A stretch of DNA of 49,407 nucleotides from Micrococcales bacterium (GCA_009784895.1 WQXJ01000013.1:1-49407); one strand, 5' to 3'; positions 34,175 to 43,004 are shown, counted from the first letter of the stretch. The notes: generated by a model not told the origin, from the letters alone. Made by a program: numbers and translations.

Positions 34175-35604
34175 GGGTTTGAGTCTTCGCCAGCGCCGCC
34201 ATCGCTTGGGTCGCCCTCAGCCCCCGGCCCCTGGCCCAATTCCTGTAGCAGGGCTTCGAGCTCGGCGTCGACGGCGGCATCGGCCGCCTGTTGGGCTTCG
34301 CGCCGTTCAACAAAAGTGTCCGGGGCGGTTAGATCCTCGGCAGTGGGCAGGAAATCTGGATGAGCCCAGATTTCGTCACGGGCGGCCGAACCCAGGCGTT
34401 TGGTGACGTCAGCCCACAGCCGGGTGGCTTCGCGGGCTCGGCGTGGCCGCATTTCCAGGCCCAACAGGGTGGTAAAGGTCTTTTCGGCCGGACCGCCCAC
34501 CGCCCTGCGCCGCCGGATCATTTCACGCAGCGGCCCAAGCGGGGCCAAAACCGAGTCGCAGGCCTTGGCTGAAACAACGTCGACCCAGCCCTCAACTAGG
34601 GCCAGGGCAGTTTCCAGGCGGTCAAGGGCGACCCGTTGGGACTGAGTCACGCTAGGTGCAAAGACGCCGCTGGCCAGGGCCTGGCCAATCGAGGATTGGT
34701 CAGACAGGTCAAGGGACTCAAGGGCCCGTTCCATTAGCTCAATGTCGATCGAAATACCGCTGGCGTAGGCCTCGACCGCGCCAAACATGTGATCTGCCAG
34801 CCACGGCACGGCCGCAAACAGCCGGGCGTGGGCGGCCTCACGTGTGGCCAAAAACAGGCGTACGTCGTTTGGCGGCAGGTCTAGATCGGCGGCGAAGGCC
34901 TCGACCCGGGTGGGCAGTAGGGCCATGGTCCGGCCCGGTCCCAGGGCCAGGCCCGTGTCGGTTAGGCCAAAGACATCCCGCGAAATGGTGCCAACCGCCT
35001 GGCCAATTTGGACCGCGAAAAGCGATCCTGTGACCTGCTGGAACATTGGGCTGGCCTGGTCGAGCTGTTCGGCTTGCGAAGGGTGTGCCAGGCCCTGCTG
35101 GGTCAGCAACTCGGTCACGGTTTCGATAACGGAGGTGGCCACTGGCGCGGTGATATCGCGCCAATGGGGCCAAGTCGCTTCGATCCAGGTGGCCGAGGAC
35201 AGGGCTTGGATTTGGCCGCCGGCGGCTGGGAATTCGACCACCTGGTCCAGCCACAAGTCAGCCAATCGGATGGCTTTGTCCACAGCCCCGGTTTGGCTGG
35301 GGTGGATCGAAGGGTCGGGACCGGATCCGGCCGAGACCTGCCGGGCGGTGTTGTAAGCCAGCTCCCAGTTGATGACTTCGCCGCTGCCCCCGCCCGAAAG
35401 CATCCTTTTGACCTGGTCAAGGATCATGCCCATAGTCGCCGGGTTGGCTGGCAGCCCAGCCTGGGCCAGAAGCTGGTTCGGGTCAAAGCCGGCCTGGCGC
35501 ATGCCTTGGAGCATTTCCTCGGCCTGTTCGCCAAAAATCGTGCGCAAGAACTCGGCGAATTCCGGCGGCAGTTCGGCATCGGGCGAAGGCGGGTCCACGC
35601 TCAA
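34171..35604 (-). CDS. DUF2342-family putative zinc metalloprotease
   Basis: This family is confined mainly to actinobacteria and is related to zinc-dependent peptidases; its cellular role is not known. The 477-residue product has the family core VTGSLFAVQIGQAVGTISRD and, at residues 255-263, REAAHARLF followed by AAVPWL, which includes the putative metal site (Glu256, His259). The frame is open to 35832, but that part overlaps the divergent protease gene, so I start at TTG 35604; GTG 35598 is also possible. Its partners PDZ-Lon protease and UPF0182 follow divergently, as in mycobacteria (Rv3193c-Rv3195). Confidence 0.85.
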   Translation of the reverse strand: MSVDPPSPDAELPPEFAEFLRTIFGEQAEEMLQGMRQAGFDPNQLLAQAGLPANPATMGMILDQVKRMLSGGGSGEVINWELAYNTARQVSAGSGPDPSIHPSQTGAVDKAIRLADLWLDQVVEFPAAGGQIQALSSATWIEATWPHWRDITAPVATSVIETVTELLTQQGLAHPSQAEQLDQASPMFQQVTGSLFAVQIGQAVGTISRDVFGLTDTGLALGPGRTMALLPTRVEAFAADLDLPPNDVRLFLATREAAHARLFAAVPWLADHMFGAVEAYASGISIDIELMERALESLDLSDQSSIGQALASGVFAPSVTQSQRVALDRLETALALVEGWVDVVSAKACDSVLAPLGPLREMIRRRRAVGGPAEKTFTTLLGLEMRPRRAREATRLWADVTKRLGSAARDEIWAHPDFLPTAEDLTAPDTFVERREAQQAADAAVDAELEALLQELGQGPGAEGDPSDGGAGEDSNP

Positions 35605-35699
35605 GTCCTCACCCCCTGTTAAGTATGGCGCCACCGCGCTGGGGGTCGCCGCTACCGAGCATACGGGGCCTTTGTCGCAACAAGTGGCACAATTGGCCC

Positions 35700-36866
35700 G
35701 TGAGTTCTGCCCAGCCAGGCGCGGCGCCCCCGGGCGAAGGCGGCCTGGACCCAAGCGCCGGCCACAACCCGGCCGATGCCGGCACCGGCCCTGGCGCGGA
35801 GGTGACAGTGCGGCGGCGGCGTCGCTTGGCACCGCGCATTTGGACCATGCTGGTTTCCGGTGGGGCGGCGGTGGTGTTATGCGGCGTCATGTTTGCCCTG
35901 CCGGTGCCCTATGTTCTCGAAACGCCCGGTCCGGCCATTGACACACTGGGCTCCCAAGACGGGGTTGAACTAGTCCAGGTAGACCAGGCGCGGTCTCATC
36001 CCTCTGAAGGTCAATTGCTATTGACTACGGTTGGCGCCTTCGGCTCTGACCCGGGCTCATTGTCGTTACTGCAAATGGTCAGGGGCTACTTCGACCCGAC
36101 AAACTCGCTGGTGCCACACGACCTGATGTTCCCCCGGGGGCAAACCAGCGAGCAACGCAGCCAGGAAACGGCCGACCAAATGGTCTCTTCCCAGGAAAAG
36201 TCGACTTTGGCAGCCCTGGAGTATCTGGGTTACGAAGTTCTGCCGGTGGTCAAGGACTTGCGGGACTCTGCGGCTAAGGGCCTGTTGGAGCCGGAGGACA
36301 CTATCACCTCGATCAACGGCCGGGACCTGAAGGCTTATGGTGACCTGATTGCCCGGTTGGACGAGCTCGAACCCGGCGACGAGGTCACAATTGGCTACAA
36401 CCGCGGCGAGCAGGCTGGCGAGGTCTCCTTTAAGACAGTTGACATTGGCGGCCAAGCCCGCCTGGGCATTGCGGTTGGTTTCGCAGCCCCGGTCGAAGTC
36501 GAGTTTGGTCTGACCGATGTCGGTGGGCCCTCCGCCGGGTCGATGTTCGCACTGGCCATCATCGACAAACTGGGAGAGGAGGACCTGACCGGCGGCCAGA
36601 TCATCGCCGGCACCGGCACAATCGAACCCGACGGCACAATTGGGCAGATTGGCGGTGTTAGGCAGAAAATGGTTGGCGCTGATAGGGCCGGTGCGGTGGC
36701 ATTTTTGGTGCCTATCTCCAACTGTGTTGATGTGGCTGGCCACTCGCCTCCAGGCTTGCAGATCATCGCCGTGGAAAACCTCGACCAGGCCGTCGCCTCG
36801 CTCTTGGCTCTGCGCGATGGTAAGGGCGATAGCTTGCCGAGTTGCGCCGGCGTCAGTGCCCCGTGA
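35700..36866 (+). CDS. Membrane-anchored PDZ and Lon-type (S16) serine protease
   Basis: The 388-residue product has one transmembrane helix (residues 48-67), a PDZ domain at about 170-245 (AKGLLEPEDTITSINGRDL) and a C-terminal Lon-type protease domain. The Ser-Lys dyad is visible as Ser278 in GGPSAGSMFAL and Lys323 in GGVRQKMVGA. It resembles YlbL of Bacillus and Rv3194c. The protease faces outside if the helix is a signal anchor. GTG 35700 is the likely start; there is no ribosome site in front of it. It is divergent from the DUF2342 gene. Confidence 0.9.
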   Translation: MSSAQPGAAPPGEGGLDPSAGHNPADAGTGPGAEVTVRRRRRLAPRIWTMLVSGGAAVVLCGVMFALPVPYVLETPGPAIDTLGSQDGVELVQVDQARSHPSEGQLLLTTVGAFGSDPGSLSLLQMVRGYFDPTNSLVPHDLMFPRGQTSEQRSQETADQMVSSQEKSTLAALEYLGYEVLPVVKDLRDSAAKGLLEPEDTITSINGRDLKAYGDLIARLDELEPGDEVTIGYNRGEQAGEVSFKTVDIGGQARLGIAVGFAAPVEVEFGLTDVGGPSAGSMFALAIIDKLGEEDLTGGQIIAGTGTIEPDGTIGQIGGVRQKMVGADRAGAVAFLVPISNCVDVAGHSPPGLQIIAVENLDQAVASLLALRDGKGDSLPSCAGVSAP

Positions 36867-36957
36867 TCGCGTTTGGGTGACAGGCTCTTAGCGAACAAAT
36901 GAGCCGAAGCGCTTAGTGCCTGGGGGCCGGAGGGCCGGGTATGACAAGCTTAACGGC

Positions 36958-39900
36958 GTGTTCTCATTCAACTTGCCCTCGAGGAGCCCCCGCCCCCCGC
37001 AAACCAAGAAGCCACCCGGGCGGCCCGTTTGGAAGTCGCCCATAGTTTGGACCGTCGCCATTCTGGTGGCGATTGTGCTCTTATTGGTCGCGGCCTCGCG
37101 GGTTTGGACTGAGGTGTTGTGGTTCCAGCAGGTCGGTTTCTTGACTGTGTTCACCACCCAGTGGTTTGCCCGGATCGTGTTGTTCCTGATTGGCGGGGTC
37201 ATTATGGCCGCCATCATTTGGCAGGCCATGTTTTTTGCCTTCAAAACCCGGCCGCTTTACCCGCCGGCCAGCACCGCCGGCGCTGGCAGTGCTGCCGCCG
37301 AAGCGGTGGCCAGATACCGTGAGATGCTCGACCCGGCCAGGCGTTGGGCCCTGGTGTTGGTGCCGGCCTTCCTGGGCATCTTCGCCGGTATCAACGCCCA
37401 GGCTCGCTGGCAAGATGTTCTGCTGGCGCTGAACTCGCACTCCTTCGGTTTCACTGATCCCCAATTTGGACTTGACGCCTCGTTTTACGTTTTCCAGTTG
37501 CCGGCAATCCGCTTTGCTGTTTCGTTCCTGATGGCCGCCGTGGCATTGTCGTTGGTGTTGGCCTTTGTCATCCAATACCTCTATGGCGGTGTCAAGTTTG
37601 GGCCTGGTGTAACCGACCGGGTGACCAAGGGCGCGCGGGCTCAACTGGGTATCACCGCAGCCGTATTCTGCCTGTTCGCGGCCGGGCAGTACTGGCTTGA
37701 CCGGTACTCGATGATGAATATGCAAGGCGAGATGTTTGACGGCGCCGGCTACACCGCCGTCCACGCCACAATGCCGGCCAAAGCCTTGTTGGCGTTTATC
37801 GCACTGTTCGTGGCGGCACTGTTCGTAGTGGCCTCAATGCTGGGCGACTGGAAGCTGCCTGCCATTGGCTTGGGGCTGATGGTGCTGTCGCTGGTTGCGG
37901 TGGGCTGGGCCTACCCGGCGCTGATCCAGAAGTTCTCGGTTGACCCTTCGGCTCAGACCAAAGAGGCGCCCTACATCCAGCGCAATATCGACGCCACCCG
38001 CATGGCTTTCAACATTGATGACGTCGAAGTGGCGGATTATTCGGCCAAGACGTCTGCCGAAAAAGGCGCCCTGCGTGAAGACGCCGATACCACCGCCTCG
38101 ATCCGTCTGCTTGACCCGACCTTGGTGACACCAACCTTCAGGCAAAAGCAACAGAACAAGCAGTACTACGACTTCCCCGAGTACTTGGCGGTTGACCGTT
38201 ACAACATCGACGGCACCAACCGCGACACAGTCATCGCGGTGCGGGACCTCAAGATCGAAGGTCTGGGCGATAACGCCACCTGGGTCAACTCCCACACTGT
38301 TTACACCCACGGCTACGGCGTGGTGGCGGCCTACGGCAATACCACCGACACTCAGGGCTGGCCGGCCTTCTATGAAGGCGATATTCCGGCCATCGGCGAG
38401 CTCAACGTCGACGAGCCAAGGGTCTATTTCGGTACGTCCTCACCCGACTATTCGATTGTCGGTGGACCCAAGGGCGGGCAGAAGGTTGAGCTGGACTACC
38501 CATCAGATGACGACGGCGGCGACCGGCAGGTCAACACCACCTTCACCGGCGATGGAGGGCCCAACGTGGGCTCGCCGCTGAACAAGCTGCTTTATGCCTT
38601 GCGCTTTGCGTCAACCAACATCTTGTTCTCTTCGAACGTCAACTCCGAGTCGCAGATCCTCTACTATCGCGACCCGGTCACCCGGGTGCTCAAAGTGGCA
38701 CCCTATTTGACCGCAGACGAACGAACCTACCCGGCGGTGGTGGACGGCCGGATCGTCTGGGTGGTCGACGCTTACACCACGACCGAAAGCTTCCCCTATT
38801 CCAGGCACGCCGTCTTGTCGACAGCAACCCAGGACTCGATCACGGCTCGTTTTGGCGGCAATGTGGCCGGCATGAACCGCCTGGGCGGCGACTCGGTCAA
38901 CTACATCCGCAACTCAGTCAAAGCCGTGGTCGACGCCTATGACGGTAGTGTCAGGCTCTACGCCTGGGACACCGAGGACCCGGTGCTCAAGACCTGGGCC
39001 GCGATTTACTCCAATACCTTGACACCGGCATCGGAAATCTCCGGGTCTTTGATGAGCCACCTGCGCTACCCAGAGTCACTCTTCAAGGTCCAACGCGCCA
39101 TGCTGGAGCGTTACCACGTGACCGAGGCAAAGACTTTCTACGGTGGCCAAGACTTTTGGAAGATTCCGAACGACCCGACCAAGGATGACCAGACCCAGCA
39201 GCCGCCCTACTACCTGACTTTGAAGATGCCGTCGCAAGAAGAGGCCACCTTCTCGCTCAGTTCTTCATACATTCTGGCTGGTCAGGGCACCTCTGATAGA
39301 TCGGTGCTGAAAGGATTCTTGGCGGTCGACTCAGAGACCGGCGACCAGAAGGGCAAAGTGGCGCCCGGCTACGGCAAGATGCGGCTGCTGCAATTGCCGC
39401 AAGGCCTGTCGGTGGCCGGTCCAGGCCAGGTGCAAAACACCTTCAATTCCGACGCCAACGTCAAGAGCCAGATCCGATTGCTGCAAGACCAGGGCACAGA
39501 GGTGCTCAAAGGCAATTTGCTGACTTTGCCTGTGGGCGGCGGGTTGTTGTATGTCCAGCCACTTTACGTTCAAGCCACCACCGGCACCAAGTTCCCGTCG
39601 CTGCAAAAGGTGGTGGTTGGTTTTGGCGACCAGGTTGGCGTAGCCAACACCTTGAACGAGGCCTTGGATATGGTCTTTGGTGGCGAGTCTGGGGCCGCCG
39701 CCGGCGATGTTGGTGTGACCAAGGACCCGGGCCTCGATACCGGCGGTGAGACTCCGCCGGTGGACGATGGCGGTGTTACGCCTTCACCCAGTCCGTCGCC
39801 ATCGCCATCGCCTTCTGCTGGCGCTTCTGACCTGGACCAAGCCCTGGCCGACGCGCAACAGGCTTTGCAGGATGCCGATGCGGCCCTCAAGGCCGGTGAT

Positions 39901-39993
39901 TGGCCGGCCTACGGCCGAGCCCAGGATGCGTTGAAGGACGCGCTCAGCAGAGCCCAAGAGGCCCAGGCCAAGGCCACCGGCAAAGCCACTTAG
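36958..39993 (+). CDS. UPF0182-family large membrane protein
   Basis: The 1011-residue product has about seven transmembrane helices in the first 330 residues, then a large outer domain. The segments VWTEVLWFQQVGFLTVF, QLPAIRFAVSFL, and AKTSAEKGALREDADTTASIRLLDPTLVTPTFRQ are typical of UPF0182, whose function is not known. The C-terminus is a Pro-Ser repeat (about 20 residues) followed by a coiled-coil-like Ala/Gln/Asp stretch. The start is GTG 36958; TATGAC at 36940-36945 suggests the transcript may begin close to it. It follows the PDZ-Lon protease gene. Confidence 0.93.
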   Translation: MFSFNLPSRSPRPPQTKKPPGRPVWKSPIVWTVAILVAIVLLLVAASRVWTEVLWFQQVGFLTVFTTQWFARIVLFLIGGVIMAAIIWQAMFFAFKTRPLYPPASTAGAGSAAAEAVARYREMLDPARRWALVLVPAFLGIFAGINAQARWQDVLLALNSHSFGFTDPQFGLDASFYVFQLPAIRFAVSFLMAAVALSLVLAFVIQYLYGGVKFGPGVTDRVTKGARAQLGITAAVFCLFAAGQYWLDRYSMMNMQGEMFDGAGYTAVHATMPAKALLAFIALFVAALFVVASMLGDWKLPAIGLGLMVLSLVAVGWAYPALIQKFSVDPSAQTKEAPYIQRNIDATRMAFNIDDVEVADYSAKTSAEKGALREDADTTASIRLLDPTLVTPTFRQKQQNKQYYDFPEYLAVDRYNIDGTNRDTVIAVRDLKIEGLGDNATWVNSHTVYTHGYGVVAAYGNTTDTQGWPAFYEGDIPAIGELNVDEPRVYFGTSSPDYSIVGGPKGGQKVELDYPSDDDGGDRQVNTTFTGDGGPNVGSPLNKLLYALRFASTNILFSSNVNSESQILYYRDPVTRVLKVAPYLTADERTYPAVVDGRIVWVVDAYTTTESFPYSRHAVLSTATQDSITARFGGNVAGMNRLGGDSVNYIRNSVKAVVDAYDGSVRLYAWDTEDPVLKTWAAIYSNTLTPASEISGSLMSHLRYPESLFKVQRAMLERYHVTEAKTFYGGQDFWKIPNDPTKDDQTQQPPYYLTLKMPSQEEATFSLSSSYILAGQGTSDRSVLKGFLAVDSETGDQKGKVAPGYGKMRLLQLPQGLSVAGPGQVQNTFNSDANVKSQIRLLQDQGTEVLKGNLLTLPVGGGLLYVQPLYVQATTGTKFPSLQKVVVGFGDQVGVANTLNEALDMVFGGESGAAAGDVGVTKDPGLDTGGETPPVDDGGVTPSPSPSPSPSPSAGASDLDQALADAQQALQDADAALKAGDWPAYGRAQDALKDALSRAQEAQAKATGKAT

Positions 39994-40045
39994 CCGGCCA
40001 TAGCCGTGGTGGGTGCCGCTGCCAAGGGACAGCCGGTGGCCGTTA

Positions 40046-40447
40046 TCAAGGCAGAACAGCGACGCCAATTTTGACAGCCGCGGCTGCCAGATCGGCATCA
40101 AGCGTGGCCAAAGGCAAGCCCTGAGCTCTGGCCAAAGCCAGGTAGGCGGCATCGTAGGCCAATAACCCGTGCTGATACGCGGTGGCGACTAGTTCTTCGC
40201 TGTTCGGCCGGCCGGCGCACACGTCCAACGGCAGCGAATCGAGTAGGGCCCTCAGCCTGTGCAGTTCTGCCTCGGCTAGCCGTCCTTTCCGCATTGCTGT
40301 CACCAGAGCGTTGCTGATCTCATAGACCCAAAGAGGGGGAATAATGCCGCCTTCGCGCTGGACACGCAATAAAACTCCATCTGTCGCTGGGGTGGCTTCG
40401 TCTTCAAAGCACCAGGCCAACGCCACAGAGGCGTCAACAACTATCAC
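40046..40447 (-). CDS. vapC: PIN-domain ribonuclease toxin, VapC type
   Basis: VapC toxins cleave specific RNAs, often tRNA or rRNA, when free of antitoxin. The 133-residue PIN domain has its acidic residues in place: Asp5 (VVDASV), Glu43 (WVYEISNAL), Asp99 (LLAYDAAYL) and Asp117 (TLDADL). It overlaps the antitoxin gene by four bases and is co-transcribed with it from the minus strand. It converges with the UPF0182 gene. The target is not predictable from sequence. Confidence 0.92.
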   Translation of the reverse strand: MIVVDASVALAWCFEDEATPATDGVLLRVQREGGIIPPLWVYEISNALVTAMRKGRLAEAELHRLRALLDSLPLDVCAGRPNSEELVATAYQHGLLAYDAAYLALARAQGLPLATLDADLAAAAVKIGVAVLP

Positions 40448-40689
40448 TGCCGGCCCTCGTCGATGAGCTCGCGGACACTAAGTCCGCCCAGCCGAACCCC
40501 CTGCCGGGCCTTCCGGAATGCCTCCACGACCTCATCAGGGTCGCCACCAGCTGCGGGATTGACTGGCGTCAGCCGGGCCACTGGTGTGCCGTGGCGCAGG
40601 ATCGTGATTGTGTGGCCGGCCGCGACCTGGTCGAGCAGTTGGGACAGATGTGTCTTGGCCTCATACGCCCCAACAGTGGTCTTGGTCAT
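40444..40689 (-). CDS. vapB: Antitoxin of Phd/YefM type paired with VapC
   Basis: The 81-residue product has the Phd/YefM fold signature EAKTHLSQLLDQVAAGHTITIL followed by RHGTPVARLTP, and a C-terminal helix likely to bind the toxin (VVEAFRKARQGVRLGGLSVRELIDEG). The antitoxin and complex should bind the 33-bp palindrome directly upstream. The ATG at 40689 has no ribosome site and lies six bases after the -10 box, so translation is probably leaderless. Confidence 0.9.
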   Translation of the reverse strand: MTKTTVGAYEAKTHLSQLLDQVAAGHTITILRHGTPVARLTPVNPAAGGDPDEVVEAFRKARQGVRLGGLSVRELIDEGRQ

Positions 40690-40724
40690 GATTTCAGACT
40701 AGTCGACGACTAGTCTGAAATCAA
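40690..40724 (-). promoter_or_regulatory. Promoter and 33-bp palindromic operator of vapBC
   Basis: Positions 40690-40722 form a perfect palindrome with 16-base arms (GATTTCAGACTAGTCG and its complement) around A40706. On the minus strand TTGATT (40719-40724) and TAGTCT (40696-40701) are a -35 and -10 with a 17-bp spacer, both overlapping the palindrome. The ATG lies six bases after the -10. Autoregulation by the antitoxin complex is inferred. Confidence 0.85.
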
Positions 40725-40807
40725 GGTTGTGGCGGCACCTGAGCCCTGCTGGATCCATCACGGCTCGCGGCGAAGGCCGGTTGGTGAAGGCGGCCGAGAA
40801 ACCAGAC

Positions 40808-40837
40808 TTGATGCTTGGCGGTGTCATGGCGTAATCT
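40808..40837 (+). promoter_or_regulatory. Probable promoter of tRNA-fMet
   Basis: TTGATG (40808-40813) and TAATCT (40832-40837) are 18 bp apart and end 15 bp before the tRNA. This is the only promoter-like pair in the gap between vapB and the tRNA. Confidence 0.55.
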
Positions 40838-40852
40838 TGCGGGGCTGAACGA

Positions 40853-40926
40853 CGCGGGGTGGAGCAGTTCGGTAGCTCGCCGGGCTCATAACCCGGAGGT
40901 CGGTGGTTCAAATCCACCCCCCGCTA
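40853..40926 (+). tRNA. Initiator tRNA-fMet (anticodon CAT)
   Basis: The cloverleaf folds from CGCGGGG (40853-40859) with CCCCGC (40919-40924), and the T arm GGTGG-TTCAAAT-CCACC. The anticodon loop CTCATAA carries CAT. The anticodon stem has the run GGG paired with CCC, and the first acceptor position is mismatched (C with T), both marks of an initiator tRNA. The 3' CCA is not encoded (ACTTG follows). It is followed by a hairpin at 40934-40969. Confidence 0.95.
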
Positions 40927-40933
40927 CTTGTCC

Positions 40934-40969
40934 AAGGGTCTGACCAGTGGAAACACTTGCCAGGCCCTT
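40934..40969 (+). terminator. Terminator-like hairpin after tRNA-fMet
   Basis: AAGGGTCTG (40934-40942) pairs with CAGGCCCTT (40961-40969) with one G-U pair, over an 18-base loop. It lies eight bases after the tRNA, and a loose T-rich stretch (TGACTCTTCT) follows. Confidence 0.6.
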
Positions 40970-41079
40970 GTGACTCTTCTCCGGCGCGATCCCAAGTGTC
41001 CATTTGCTGTCCACTTTCAGCGGGATTTTGTCCGGTTCGGACGCGTTTCGGCGAGCACAAACGGGTGCCGTTGAGACCG

Positions 41080-41152
41080 CCTGTCGGCGGTCGAGGGCTC
41101 CGCAGGTGCGTCCAAAAACTGCCGAGATTTCGAAGCCTCGACCGCCGCCAGG
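41080..41152. repeat. Inverted repeat with 17-base arms
   Basis: The arms 41080-41096 (CCTGTCGGCGGTCGAGG) and 41136-41152 (CCTCGACCGCCGCCAGG) are complementary at 16 of 17 positions, with a 39-base centre. It has no coding overlap. It may be a transcription barrier, an element end or a transfer-related site. No matching copy was found elsewhere in the window. Confidence 0.7.
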
Positions 41153-41271
41153 CACCATTTGACCCTTCCCATACCTGGGAGATACTTCCCGAATCCAGCA
41201 CCTGTTACGGCTCGCTTTCCGCGGGTAGTGAGTCATTCTGGTATTGTCAATTGCAACCTTACTTGCCAGAT

Positions 41272-42111
41272 ATGTTAGAAAAACGGTTTCAAATGACAGA
41301 AACGAGGGCCTTGCCGCGTCGCGTGGCTGGGGTTGTCGAGCGACTGGAGATTGACCAACCGCGCGTCGTCACCATGCGTGAGCTTGCCCGGATCGCTGTC
41401 GATGTGGGGGCGTGTTCTGACATAGCAGATGCTCCGAAACTGGCTTACTGGCTGCAAACCCTGGGCTGGCTAGGGAGTTTGCGAACCGAAGGCGTGTGGG
41501 AGTTCCTTCCTGGCGCGCGAGCTGGGGCGTACGGGTCGGGTGACCGGTTCATTGAGTTCAGGGCACAACGGGCTGTCTACCCTTGGTGGCCTGGTGTCTT
41601 GGCAATGGAGTCGGCGGCGAGCTTACTAGGCCTGGCTCAGCGGCTTCCGACCAGCGAAGTTGTTGCTTTACCTGCGGGGGTGGCCTTACCCAAGGCGTTG
41701 TCTGTGTGGCGTTACGTCACGGTTGCTCTGCCGGACTCTGCTCAGGTTGAGCGTGATGGGTTGGTCTATTGGAGCATGACTGGGCTGATCGCTGGAATAG
41801 CTTTCCGCCCATCAGGTTACCGAGACCTAGCTGGGCTGGCTCAGTGGTTGCCCGAGGCGGGTGCCCAACTGGATCAGAGCATTCTGATGGAAGCTTTGGA
41901 GGCTGCCGCTTCGTCGGTGCGTCAGCGGGCGGCCTACCTGGCTCGGCTGGCTGGCGCTGATGCCGTCGCTATGGCCCTGCTTGCAGGGCATCTTCCTGTT
42001 AGGCCGGTCTGGTATGGGCCTACCCGTGCGGCTGGAGCTCGATACGACCCGGTCACAGGTGTATCCGACGGTGATCTGGCACCGTACCTGACAGGAGGTT
42101 TCGGATCATGA
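41272..42111 (+). CDS. abiEi: AbiEi-family antitoxin (type IV toxin-antitoxin)
   Basis: AbiEi proteins repress their operon through an N-terminal winged helix and counter the AbiEii toxin. The 279-residue product has such an N-terminal region (VVTMRELARIAVDVGACSDIADAPKLAYWLQTLGWL) and a C-terminal helical domain. ATG 41272 is the first Met in the AT-richer leader; ATG 41293 is also possible. It overlaps abiEii by four bases (ATGA). The family call is from gene pairing and length as much as from sequence. Confidence 0.8.
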   Translation: MLEKRFQMTETRALPRRVAGVVERLEIDQPRVVTMRELARIAVDVGACSDIADAPKLAYWLQTLGWLGSLRTEGVWEFLPGARAGAYGSGDRFIEFRAQRAVYPWWPGVLAMESAASLLGLAQRLPTSEVVALPAGVALPKALSVWRYVTVALPDSAQVERDGLVYWSMTGLIAGIAFRPSGYRDLAGLAQWLPEAGAQLDQSILMEALEAAASSVRQRAAYLARLAGADAVAMALLAGHLPVRPVWYGPTRAAGARYDPVTGVSDGDLAPYLTGGFGS

Positions 42112-43004
42112 CCGGTATCACCGAGGGCTACCTGGCCCGCCACTACCAGGGCATCCGGGGTGCCAGAGATGCCGCTTTGCTTGACATCGCTCAGGACCAT
42201 GCCCTCTACCACTTGCACCATGTCGGCTTGTTCGACCGTGGCTTGGTGTTCAAAGGCGGCACCGCGCTGCGCAAATACCGGGCAGGTAGAAGTGGCAGGT
42301 TCTCTACCGATCTCGACTTCGCCGCCCCGGACGAAACGCTGGCCATTGACACGCTCAGCACCATTGAAGACATTGACATTGATGACTTCCGTTTCCAAGC
42401 CGTCGATCTGGGGGATGACGGGAGGCGCGCCACCCTCATAGTTGATACGCCATTCGGGCGCCCGAACATCGCCGCCAAGATAGAACTGGCCAGGCACCCG
42501 CTCAGCTTGTCTGTGGAGCTTTTGGCGCCCATTCCGGTTCCGATCCACCGCCTTTACGGCTTCGACGTGCCAGCCGTGCCCGTCGTCAATCAAGCTGAGG
42601 CCATCGCTGAGAAGCTTGCCCGTTTCCGTCGCGTCGATCTGGCCCGTGACCTCTACGACCTCGCCTGGTATGCCAAGCGTCCGTTCAATGAACCGCTGGT
42701 GCGTCGCCTATGGATTCTGAAGACCTATCGGGACATCGTTCATGACAAGCGCGGCGACAAACCCATCGACCCCGAACAAGTCCTCCGTATCCGCAAGGCC
42801 GATGCTTTCCGCAGCGAGGACATCGGTTACCTCACCGGCAAGGTCGATATTTCCGGTTGGATGGCAACAGTCGCCAGTCGTTTCGGCTTCCTCCGAGACC
42901 TTGATGACCAAGAACAGCTTTGGTGCACCTGCAACCTGCGCGATGATTACGACGTCACACAGGCCTTCGCCGCAATCAGCGACTGGCCGACACCCGCTTC
43001 GTAG
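42108..43004 (+). CDS. abiEii: AbiEii-family nucleotidyltransferase toxin
   Basis: AbiEii toxins are nucleotidyltransferases that block growth; in abortive infection this limits phage spread. The 298-residue product has the fold's signature at residues 48-71: FKGGTALRKY followed by FSTDLDF, with Asp68 and Asp70 as the metal ligands. The later AIAEKLARFRRVDLARDLYDL is typical of the family. It is translationally coupled to abiEi. Confidence 0.88.
   Translation: MTGITEGYLARHYQGIRGARDAALLDIAQDHALYHLHHVGLFDRGLVFKGGTALRKYRAGRSGRFSTDLDFAAPDETLAIDTLSTIEDIDIDDFRFQAVDLGDDGRRATLIVDTPFGRPNIAAKIELARHPLSLSVELLAPIPVPIHRLYGFDVPAVPVVNQAEAIAEKLARFRRVDLARDLYDLAWYAKRPFNEPLVRRLWILKTYRDIVHDKRGDKPIDPEQVLRIRKADAFRSEDIGYLTGKVDISGWMATVASRFGFLRDLDDQEQLWCTCNLRDDYDVTQAFAAISDWPTPAS

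Larger units (their letters stand above)
40927..41271. other. Intergenic region between tRNA-fMet and the AbiE genes
   Basis: About 345 bp with no gene. It contains the tRNA terminator hairpin, a large inverted repeat at 41080-41152, one copy of a 17-bp repeat (41175-41191) and the promoter region of abiEi. Two overlapping minus-strand frames here are only shadows running from the tRNA. Confidence 0.6.

Noticed and set aside
35672-35700. Leaderless promoter for the PDZ-Lon gene
   Set aside because: TTGTCG and CACAAT are only 10 bp apart, too short for a sigma-70 promoter; the start has no ribosome site but I cannot show leaderless transcription.
35605-35832. N-terminal extension of the DUF2342 protein
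   Set aside because: It overlaps the divergent PDZ-Lon gene, is Arg/Gly/Pro-rich without family similarity and lacks a ribosome site; the family begins near 35604.
40886-41236. Minus-strand frame ending in GGGFEPPTSGL
   Set aside because: This ending is the well-known spurious translation of tRNA genes; it overlaps tRNA-fMet and its terminator.
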